This document shows positions 58,216 through 64,000 of a DNA stretch of 64,000 bases, one piece after another. The notes under the pieces were generated by a model. That model worked only from the letters and a program-made list of their open reading frames with translations, ran no database searches and was not told the origin of the DNA. Source of the DNA: Bacillus altitudinis 41KF2b (GTDB taxonomy: Bacteria > Bacillota > Bacilli > Bacillales > Bacillaceae); the NCBI RefSeq assembly GCF_000691145.1, contig NZ_ASJC01000008.1, positions 1 through 64,000 on the forward strand, given 5' to 3'. Positions within the stretch are counted from its first letter, which is position 1; every line of letters begins with the position of its first letter. Position numbers and translations under genes: made by a program.

Positions 58216-59361
58216 ATGGGAGATTACCAAGAAAAAGTCAAAACATTAAAAACGTTAAAAGAAATTGCTGAAAAGCTAAATGAAGGGATGGAAATGAAGG
58301 AAACGCTTCATGAAGTGCTTCATATGCTTATGGAAGTGACAGGCTTTCAAACAGCATGGATTTATTTTATAGAAGAAGACGGATCGTATGAACTAATGGC
58401 AGAAGTATGCTTACCTGAAGCACTGGCAAAGGATCGAAAGCAATTGATGTGTCAAAACGATTGCTATTGCATCAACCGCTACACAAAAGGCTCACTGCAA
58501 TCAGCGACCAATATCATCAATTGTAAACGGATTGAAACGGCGATTGAGCAAAAGCTTGGAGATACAGAAGGAATTACCCATCATGCAACCGTTCCTCTCC
58601 AAGCATGTAAGCGTACGTTTGGCTTATTAAATGTGGCGGCAAAAGGGAAGGTCACATTTACACAGGAGGAGCTGAATCTGCTTGAAAGTATTGCACTGCA
58701 AATTGGTACGGCTATTCAGCGTATGAAACTTGTGCAAAATGAGCAGCAGCATGCACTGCTAGAAGAACGAAACCGGCTTGCGCAGGATTTACATGATTCT
58801 GTGAATCAAATGCTGTTTTCCGTGAGTTTGACTGCAAAGGCAGCGCGTCAAATGACAAGTGATCAAAAATTAGGTGAAATGATTGATTTTATTCAGCATT
58901 TATCACAAGATGCCCTCATTGAAATGCGCTCACTCATATGGCAGTTAAGACCAAAAGGACTTGAAAAAGGATTTACGACAGCGATTGAAGAGTATGCACA
59001 GCTTTTAGGTCTAAATTGTTCATTGTCTTTATCAGGCTGTATGGAAATAGATCATTCAAAGCACGAGACCTTATTTCGCGTATGCCAAGAAGCTCTAAAT
59101 AATTGCCAAAAGCATGCGGGTGTTGAGAAAGTAGAGGTCAAACTGGAGCAATCAGGAGATACGTTTGGTATGAAAATCATCGATCAGGGAAAAGGATTTC
59201 AGTACGATGAACAAATGAGTCTTCCTTCACTTGGCTTGAAAGGAATGGCTAAACGTATTCGAAAAGCAGGAGGTACATTTTGTATCAATTCTGAGCTAGG
59301 TAAGGGAACCACAATTCATGTGAAAGTCCCATTTTCTCAAGAAAGGAAGGGATTGTCATGA
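58216..59361 (+). CDS. yhcY: Sensor histidine kinase YhcY (GAF, NarL-type)
   Basis: A 381-aa soluble kinase. A GAF domain (about 25-170) contains six cysteines (65, 79, 83, 85, 103, 131), with the cluster CQNDCYC at 79-85. Related kinases such as AirS of Staphylococcus bind a 2Fe-2S cluster with such residues. HisKA_3 has the phosphoacceptor H193 in DLHDSVNQ, and the ATPase domain covers about 275-375 (DQGKGF, GLKGMAKR). No membrane segment, so it senses a cytosolic signal, probably redox. Its stop overlaps the yhcZ start. Confidence 0.92.
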   Translation: MGDYQEKVKTLKTLKEIAEKLNEGMEMKETLHEVLHMLMEVTGFQTAWIYFIEEDGSYELMAEVCLPEALAKDRKQLMCQNDCYCINRYTKGSLQSATNIINCKRIETAIEQKLGDTEGITHHATVPLQACKRTFGLLNVAAKGKVTFTQEELNLLESIALQIGTAIQRMKLVQNEQQHALLEERNRLAQDLHDSVNQMLFSVSLTAKAARQMTSDQKLGEMIDFIQHLSQDALIEMRSLIWQLRPKGLEKGFTTAIEEYAQLLGLNCSLSLSGCMEIDHSKHETLFRVCQEALNNCQKHAGVEKVEVKLEQSGDTFGMKIIDQGKGFQYDEQMSLPSLGLKGMAKRIRKAGGTFCINSELGKGTTIHVKVPFSQERKGLS

Positions 59362-60008
59362 GGGTAGTCATTGCAGATGATCATCATATTGTCAGAAAAG
59401 GGCTGGTCTTTTTCTTGCAAACCCAGCCAGATGTAGACATCGTCGGTGAGGCATCCAATGGGGAAGAGGCACTGCAGGTAGTCAGGCAAACGAATCCTGA
59501 TATTGTCTTGATGGACCTTTCTATGCCTGTGATGAATGGAATTGAGGCAACAAAGCAAATGACACTCGACATGCCGGAAGTCCGCATTGTCATCCTGACA
59601 AGCTATGCAGATAAGGACTATGTCATCCCTGCTATTCAAGCGGGAGCGAAGGCTTATCAGCTCAAAGATGTAGCACCTGAAAAGCTTCTCACGACAATGA
59701 TTGAGGTGCAAAATGGTACGTATCAATTAGACGGTCATATTACGACGTTTCTCATTCAGCATCTAACTGAACCTAAAGAGCAGAAATGGACATTGATGAA
59801 CGAACTGACCAATAGAGAACGTGATGTCTTATTTGAAATCGCAAAAGGGAAAAGTAACAAAGAAATCGCCTCGTCGCTTTTTATTTCTGAAAAGACTGTG
59901 AAAACTCACGTGTCTCATGTGTTATCAAAGTTAGAGCTGGCAGATCGAACTCAGGCCGCTCTATATGCGGTAGATTATCAAAAAAATCAGCCGAAAGAGC
60001 TGTTGTAA
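59358..60008 (+). CDS. yhcZ: Response regulator YhcZ (LuxR/NarL type)
   Basis: A 216-aa regulator. The receiver domain (1-120) has acidic pocket ADDHH and phosphoacceptor D53 in LMDLSMP. The LuxR-type helix-turn-helix covers about 150-212 (LTNREREVL-like LTNRERDVLFEIAKG, FISEKTVKTHVSHVLSKL). ATG overlaps the yhcY stop by ATGA. Partner of YhcY; target genes unknown. Confidence 0.94.
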   Translation: MRVVIADDHHIVRKGLVFFLQTQPDVDIVGEASNGEEALQVVRQTNPDIVLMDLSMPVMNGIEATKQMTLDMPEVRIVILTSYADKDYVIPAIQAGAKAYQLKDVAPEKLLTTMIEVQNGTYQLDGHITTFLIQHLTEPKEQKWTLMNELTNRERDVLFEIAKGKSNKEIASSLFISEKTVKTHVSHVLSKLELADRTQAALYAVDYQKNQPKELL

Positions 60009-60048
60009 AAGAAGAGCATATACAGTCTATATGAATGGTGGACATTCC

Positions 60049-60090
60049 AAAAGACTTCATGAGTATTTCTCATGAAGTCTTTTCTTTTTT
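60049..60090 (+). terminator. Terminator of yhcYZ
   Basis: AAAGACTTCATGAG and CTCATGAAGTCTTT form a 14-bp stem followed by a T-rich run. Confidence 0.9.
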
Positions 60091-60109
60091 ATGAAATGCG
60101 GTTAGTAAA

Positions 60110-60172
60110 AGGCTGAAAAGAAAACAAAGAGCTAAAATAAAGTTCATTCTAGCCCTATGTCAACAATCTGAA
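60110..60172 (-). repeat. Inverted copy of part of the 50942-51131 element
   Basis: About 54 of 62 bases match the reverse complement of 50960-51021, including the run TGTCAACAATCTGAA and the imperfect palindrome ACAAAGAGCTAAAAT...ATTCTAGCCCTATGT. Relative to yhdB on the minus strand it stands just beyond the gene and its terminator, as the other copy stands to yhxA. Confidence 0.65.
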
Positions 60173-60194
60173 AGGCAGAAAATCAGCCTTTTCC
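60172..60194 (-). terminator. Terminator of yhdB
   Basis: On the minus strand AAAAGGCTGATTTTCTGCCTTT gives a stem AAAGGC/GCCTTT; it lies between the yhdB stop and the repeat copy. Confidence 0.6.
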
Positions 60195-60195
60195 T

Positions 60196-60444
60196 TTATG
60201 TGTACATCGGTTCAGCATATGCTTCAGCAACGGCAGCCTCTGAAGCATGGTCGATATACTGCAGGAGTCCATATAAACATTTTTCAACATCTGCATCGTT
60301 CCGGTTAAATTGATACGCATGTAAGAAATGCTCAATACGTTTCGAGAGCAAATCATCTTGCGTACGGACCATAAGAATAAGTAAATTATCCCATTGCGAG
60401 CGATGCGTATAATAAAGTGCCTTATCATAATCTGCCACATTCAT
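60196..60444 (-). CDS. yhdB: YhdB-like protein
   Basis: An 82-aa cytosolic protein with the phrase ALYYTHRSQWDNLLILMVR and DDLLSKRIEHFLHAY, matching what I recall of B. subtilis YhdB. No signal peptide or membrane segment. ATG 60444 follows AAAGGAGAAGG by 4 bases; the longer frame to 60477 lacks a site. Function unknown. Confidence 0.85.
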   Translation of the reverse strand: MNVADYDKALYYTHRSQWDNLLILMVRTQDDLLSKRIEHFLHAYQFNRNDADVEKCLYGLLQYIDHASEAAVAEAYAEPMYT

Positions 60445-60635
60445 TAAACCTTCTCCTTTCCCTTGAGAAGTCCTCATTAGTTTGCTCGGATCAGGTCGAC
60501 TTTTTCAGGGGAAAAGTTGGTGTCTGCATAAACTGGGTACCGGGAATTATAGGCTGAATAAATGCTTGATGTATGAAAAAGAACCAACCAGCAAAACCTA
60601 AACAAAATAGACATGAAAGTGAGAATATTGATATT

Positions 60636-60956
60636 ATGCACCCGAAATTATGGATGCTTTTTGCAGCAGGAATTGTTTTATTCGGCAGTCTCATGGTTCA
60701 TCCATCTTTACAAGCAGCCGTGCAGCCGGCAGAGAATTGGGAAAGACTTGCGTATACTGCCTTGCAAGATGAATATGAAGGCGCCGCTTTAAACGATTAT
60801 CATTACATTGGACGTACACAAGTGAATGAAGATCAAACAAAAGATGTGTTTCGCGTGACCGTGAAGGAAGGCTCCACACGATTTGCAGCACATGCAGAAA
60901 TTTATTTTCATCCAGTGACGGGTCATTTGATTAGTATTAACGTATTTCGGCTATAA
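60636..60956 (+). CDS. yhdC: Secreted DUF3889 protein (YhdC-like)
   Basis: A 106-aa protein with a Sec signal peptide (MHPKLWMLFAAGIVLFGSLM, cleavage near LQAA|VQ) and a small mature domain (YHYIGRTQVNEDQTKDVFRV, FHPVTGHLISINVF) of DUF3889. The length agrees with B. subtilis YhdC (about 107). The start is uncertain: ATG 60573 in the same frame would add 21 Lys/Asn-rich residues before the signal peptide, and neither has a strong site. Confidence 0.75.
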   Translation: MHPKLWMLFAAGIVLFGSLMVHPSLQAAVQPAENWERLAYTALQDEYEGAALNDYHYIGRTQVNEDQTKDVFRVTVKEGSTRFAAHAEIYFHPVTGHLISINVFRL

Positions 60957-60984
60957 AAAAGCACCTCTTTTAAAAAGAGGTGCT
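60955..60984 (-). terminator. Terminator of katA
   Basis: AGCACCTCTTTT and AAAAGAGGTGCT form the stem; the T run is on the minus strand. It may also serve yhdC. Confidence 0.8.
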
Positions 60985-61001
60985 CCAGCTGAAAAGAAGA
61001 T

Positions 61002-62477
61002 TTATTTCATGCTTCCTTGAAGATATGAGCGAATATCCACACCGAGTGAATCCGCTAAACGCTGTCCGTAATCTTCATCTGCACGATAGAAGTTACAGAT
61101 CGCAAGTAATTTCGTTTTTTCATTTACGTCTTTCAAGTCAGCTGTCAAGTTTTTGATCAATGCTTGTTTCTCTTCTTCAGAGTAGCTTCGATATTTTTCT
61201 CCAGCTTGTTTGAAATCGTTTGGTTTTTCGATTTTTTGTCTCACCATACGGTCACCGTGAAGAACCGGTTCACTTTCTTTGTAGTGAGGGTTTTCTTTTG
61301 GCTGATCGTCATAACGGTTTGGTTCATAGTTAATATGACCGCTTGGACGAGTTGTTGTCATAAAGCCATCTTGTTGGTTATTGTGAACAGGCGCATAAGG
61401 ACAGTTCACTGGGATGCGCATGTAGTTTGCACCTAGGCGGTGACGCTGCGTGTCAGGATAAGAGAACAGTCGGCCTTGAAGCAGTTTGTCTTCAGATGCT
61501 TCAATTCCTGGTACTAGGGCACTTGGCGTGAAAGCAGATTGCTCTGTTTCAGCAAAGAAATTTTCTGGATTGCGGTTCAGTGTCATGCGGCCCACTTTTT
61601 GCAGCGGATAATCTTCCTCGCTCCACGTCTTCGTCGGATCACATGGATCATAATCTAGTTCATCATAATCACTGAGCGGCATAAGCTGAACGTAAAGATC
61701 CCATGCTGGATAATTTCCTTTTTCAATACGATCATACAAGTCTCTTGTCGCATGCTGGAAGTCGTTTGCTTGGATTTCTGCAGCTTCTTCCATCGATAAA
61801 TTGCGAATGCCTTCTGATGGTCTCCAGTGGTATTTCACATATTTTGTTTCTCCGTATTTGTTTACCCATCTAAACGTATGAACACCAGAACCGCGCATTT
61901 CAGCGTAGTTCGCAGGAATACCTTCGTCAGAGAAGAGCCATGTGAGCATGTGAGTGGATTCAGGTGTTAACGTCATAAAATCCCAATAACGGTCAGGATC
62001 TTGAATGTTGGTTACAGGATCTGGCTTGAGAGAGTGAACCATGTCAGGGAATTTGAGTGCATCACGAATGAAGAAGATCGGCAAGTTGTTCCCAACTAGA
62101 TCATAGTTGCCTTCTTCTGTATAAAATTTGACAGCGAAACCACGAGGGTCACGTAATGTTTCAGGTGAACCTTTAGGGTGAATAACCGTTGAGAAACGGA
62201 CAAAAACATCTGTTTGTTTTCCTTCTTCACTTAAGAAGGCTGCTCTTGTATGTTTCTCCATGCTATTTTCTACTTCAAACACACCATAAGCGCCGGCGCC
62301 TCTTGCATGAACAACACGCTCTGGAATACGTTCACGGTCAAAGTGTGCAAGTTTTTCAATCAAATGGTAATCATCAAGGAATGAAGGCCCTCTGTGACCA
62401 GCAGTTCTTGAGTTTTGATTATCGCCAACTGGCACGCCTTGATTCGTTGTCAAATTTTTATGATTAGAATTTGTCAT
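61002..62477 (-). CDS. katA: Vegetative catalase KatA
   Basis: A 491-aa small-subunit heme catalase that splits hydrogen peroxide. Catalytic H57 lies in RVVHARGAGAYG, Asn near 130 is in YDLVGNNLPIFF, and the proximal Tyr ligand near 337 is in FSYPDTQRHRLG. Length and motifs match KatA. GGAGGAG precedes ATG. It is expected to be repressed by PerR; a matching box lies upstream. The neighbour is nsrR, so oxidative and nitrosative defence genes adjoin. Confidence 0.96.
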   Translation of the reverse strand: MTNSNHKNLTTNQGVPVGDNQNSRTAGHRGPSFLDDYHLIEKLAHFDRERIPERVVHARGAGAYGVFEVENSMEKHTRAAFLSEEGKQTDVFVRFSTVIHPKGSPETLRDPRGFAVKFYTEEGNYDLVGNNLPIFFIRDALKFPDMVHSLKPDPVTNIQDPDRYWDFMTLTPESTHMLTWLFSDEGIPANYAEMRGSGVHTFRWVNKYGETKYVKYHWRPSEGIRNLSMEEAAEIQANDFQHATRDLYDRIEKGNYPAWDLYVQLMPLSDYDELDYDPCDPTKTWSEEDYPLQKVGRMTLNRNPENFFAETEQSAFTPSALVPGIEASEDKLLQGRLFSYPDTQRHRLGANYMRIPVNCPYAPVHNNQQDGFMTTTRPSGHINYEPNRYDDQPKENPHYKESEPVLHGDRMVRQKIEKPNDFKQAGEKYRSYSEEEKQALIKNLTADLKDVNEKTKLLAICNFYRADEDYGQRLADSLGVDIRSYLQGSMK

Positions 62478-62530
62478 TCTTTTTCTCCTCCTGTAAACAA
62501 AAAATGGTTTCTAGCAATCTATATACCCTA

Positions 62531-62580
62531 ATTATATTGAATCAAACATGATAGTCAATATTTATTTATAATAATTTTAA
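62531..62580 (-). promoter_or_regulatory. katA promoter with PerR-type box
   Basis: On the minus strand TTGACT (62558-62553), 16-base spacer, TATAAT (62536-62531). TTATAATAATTTTAA at 62566-62580 matches the Per box TTATAATNATTATAA except for one base and lies just upstream of the -35. A second AT-rich partial box follows at 62582-62595. Confidence 0.7.
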
Positions 62581-62637
62581 ATAAATTATTATTACAAGGA
62601 GGTAAAGAAAAAGACGAAAGAAATAAATTCTTTCGCC

Positions 62638-63069
62638 TTAGAGCAGAAGCTCTCTTAGAGCATCTTTGTTTTGTGTTAAATCACTTAATGTGTATTGGTC
62701 AAGAACGTTTAAATAAGCAGTGAGTGCTTCATGAAGTACGTGCTTTAATGAACAAATCGGGGAGATAATACAGCTGTTTTTCTTCGGATCAAAGCATTCC
62801 ACCATGACTAAATCATCCTCTGTATATCGGACAACCTCACCAATATTAATGCTTTCTGGGCTTTTCCCCAGCCTAATTCCACCATTTCTTCCGCGGATCG
62901 TTTCTACATAACCACGTTTTCCTAGATGGTAAATGACCTTTGTCAGGTGATTTTTCGAAATGCCATAAATATCGGCAATCTGCTGAATATTTGACAGTTC
63001 ATTGTTTTCTCTCGAAGCTAAATAAATGAGTACCCTTAATGAGAAATCTGTATAATTCGTAAGTTTCAT
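62638..63069 (-). CDS. nsrR: Nitric oxide-sensing repressor NsrR
   Basis: A 143-aa Rrf2-family regulator. Winged helix at about 1-70 (IQQIADIYGISKNHLTKVIYHL split by a turn). The iron-sulfur cluster cysteines C92, C100 and C106 (VECFDP, NSCIISPIC) are at the positions of B. subtilis NsrR. Nitric oxide destroys the cluster and relieves repression of hmp, the divergent neighbour. ATG 63069 opens MKLTNYTDFSLRVL, the typical family start. Confidence 0.95.
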   Translation of the reverse strand: MKLTNYTDFSLRVLIYLASRENNELSNIQQIADIYGISKNHLTKVIYHLGKRGYVETIRGRNGGIRLGKSPESINIGEVVRYTEDDLVMVECFDPKKNSCIISPICSLKHVLHEALTAYLNVLDQYTLSDLTQNKDALRELLL

Positions 63070-63180
63070 TTGGACGACCTCTAAACCTAATAGAGTTTTG
63101 TATCATCGTAACACATTTTAGACAAAAACTGTTCGAGAATGTATTAAATGTGACAACATTTAAAACATGTATTATAAATA

Positions 63181-63234
63181 TTGCTTTTATACGTTGTCTT
63201 CCATTACGATAAAGATGTATTTAAAATACATCTT
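63181..63234 (+). promoter_or_regulatory. hmp promoter with NsrR-type palindrome
   Basis: TTGCTT (63181) and TACGAT (63205), 18 bases apart, form a weak promoter. AAGATGTATTT-A-AAATACATCTT (63212-63234) is a perfect 11-1-11 palindrome directly after the -10. It fits the NsrR operator known before hmp in Bacillus. Confidence 0.8.
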
Positions 63235-63252
63235 TTGAAAGAAGGAATAACG

Positions 63253-64000
63253 ATGTTATCCACAGATCAAATGAATGCCATTAAACAATCAGCCCCTCTT
63301 CTAAAAGCTGAGGGAACAAAACTTGTGACAGTTTTTTATCAAAATATGATCAGACAGCATCCAGAGCTACTCAATCAGTTTAATAAAACAAATCTCATGA
63401 ATGGAAGCCAGCCAGAGGCGCTTGCCGCAACACTCTATCAAGCTGCACTGCACATTGATCGCTTGGCAGACTTGTTACCTACTGTGAAACAAATTGCCCA
63501 TAAGCATGTCAGTGTCATGGTGAAAAAAGAGCAGTACCCAATCGTCGGATATCACCTTCTTGAAGCAATGAAAGAGGTATTTGGGTTATCAGAGGAAGAT
63601 GACACATTGTTGGCTTGGAAGGCTGCATATGACATCATTGCGAATATATTCATCACCATTGAGGCAGAAATGATGGCTGAAAATGTGAAACAAACGGGTG
63701 GATGGGCAGATGTCAAACCGTTTATTCTGAAGAAAAAGAAACAAGAATCTCCATCACTCATTTCCTTTTATTTCGTACCAGAGGATGAATCTGAGCTACC
63801 AATGTATGAAGCTGGTCAATACATTACGGTGCAGGTAGATATGCCGGGTGAAGCCTATGTATGCAGCAGACAATACAGTTTATCAGATCAATATCACCCA
63901 TCTTACTATCGCATCACCGTGAAACGAGATGGGCATGTCTCCACATTCCTGCATGATGAAATGAGAGAAGGCGATATTCTTCACGTCAGTATGCCGCAGG
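63253..64000 (+). CDS. hmp: Flavohemoprotein Hmp (5' part)
   Basis: The gene runs off the window; 249 codons are seen of about 400. The globin domain (1-140) has Y29 in VFYQ and the proximal heme ligand H85 in AHKHVS. The FAD-binding domain starts near 155, with RQYSLSD as the FAD motif. The NAD domain is outside the window. It converts nitric oxide to nitrate with oxygen and NAD(P)H. Start: GAAGGAATAACG before ATG 63253. Confidence 0.95.
   Translation, partial: MLSTDQMNAIKQSAPLLKAEGTKLVTVFYQNMIRQHPELLNQFNKTNLMNGSQPEALAATLYQAALHIDRLADLLPTVKQIAHKHVSVMVKKEQYPIVGYHLLEAMKEVFGLSEEDDTLLAWKAAYDIIANIFITIEAEMMAENVKQTGGWADVKPFILKKKKQESPSLISFYFVPEDESELPMYEAGQYITVQVDMPGEAYVCSRQYSLSDQYHPSYYRITVKRDGHVSTFLHDEMREGDILHVSMPQ

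Overview
The window looks like chromosome of a Bacillus of the B. pumilus / safensis / altitudinis group. It carries a tRNA tail ordered like the trnD array of B. subtilis, and then genes in nearly the order of the B. subtilis yhb-yhc-glp-yhd region: queG, yhbB, trmL, prkA, yhbH, yhbJ, yhcA, yhcB, yhcC, cspB, dgcK, yhcM, yhcN, yhcQ, yhcR, yhcS, yhcT, yhcU, yhcW, yhcX, yhxA, glpP, glpF, glpK, glpD, pgcA, yhcY, yhcZ, yhdB, yhdC, katA, nsrR and hmp. Species is inferred from gene order and remembered protein sequences; no database search was possible.

Layout. 1-403: the end of a tRNA operon (Gly partial, Cys, Leu, Leu). 404-5647: an accessory stretch with a decayed reading frame, a phosphotransferase-like gene and several short or DUF-type genes, including a DUF1963/DUF2262-like pair. 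5648-14040: cell-envelope and sulfur genes: a lipoteichoic acid synthase, a type I signal peptidase, metY, a small basic FbpB-like protein, and the sulfonate operon ssuBACD. The FbpB-like gene and ssuB are each preceded by a copy of the same promoter plus terminator-leader. 14041-18250: a compact operon not recognised as any named system. It has a 70-aa hydrophobic peptide, an ABC ATPase, an ABC permease, a PqqD-like/M50 metalloprotease fusion and a small membrane protein. It looks like a bacteriocin or peptide-pheromone production locus.

18300-34700: tRNA-Gly, queG-yhbB-trmL, the sporulation pair prkA-yhbH, an EmrAB-type efflux operon (yhbJ-yhcABC), cold shock protein, a diguanylate cyclase and spore-associated genes. 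34829-38191: a large orphan CheB-like/CheR/PAS/histidine kinase protein. 38274-45698: yhcR (nuclease/nucleotidase), the sortase gene yhcS, a pseudouridine synthase, a HAD phosphatase and a GNAT-nitrilase fusion. YhcR here has no sorting signal. 46327-50944: VOC protein, AEC transporter, PucR regulator and a class III aminotransferase. 51272-56174: the glycerol regulon, with two GlpP-type antiterminator leaders and a catabolite-repression site. 56319-64000: phosphoglucomutase, the YhcYZ two-component system, KatA with a PerR-type box, and NsrR facing Hmp with a perfect NsrR-type palindrome.

How the parts connect: pgcA supplies glucose-1-phosphate for the glycolipid anchor of lipoteichoic acid, which LtaS polymerises. 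glpF, glpK and glpD take up and burn glycerol and respond to GlpP and CcpA. metY and ssu serve sulfur assimilation. katA, nsrR and hmp handle peroxide and nitric oxide. The observations most worth following up are the peptide/M50 operon, the duplicated ssu leader, the lost sortase signal of YhcR, and a dispersed palindromic repeat found downstream of two genes.
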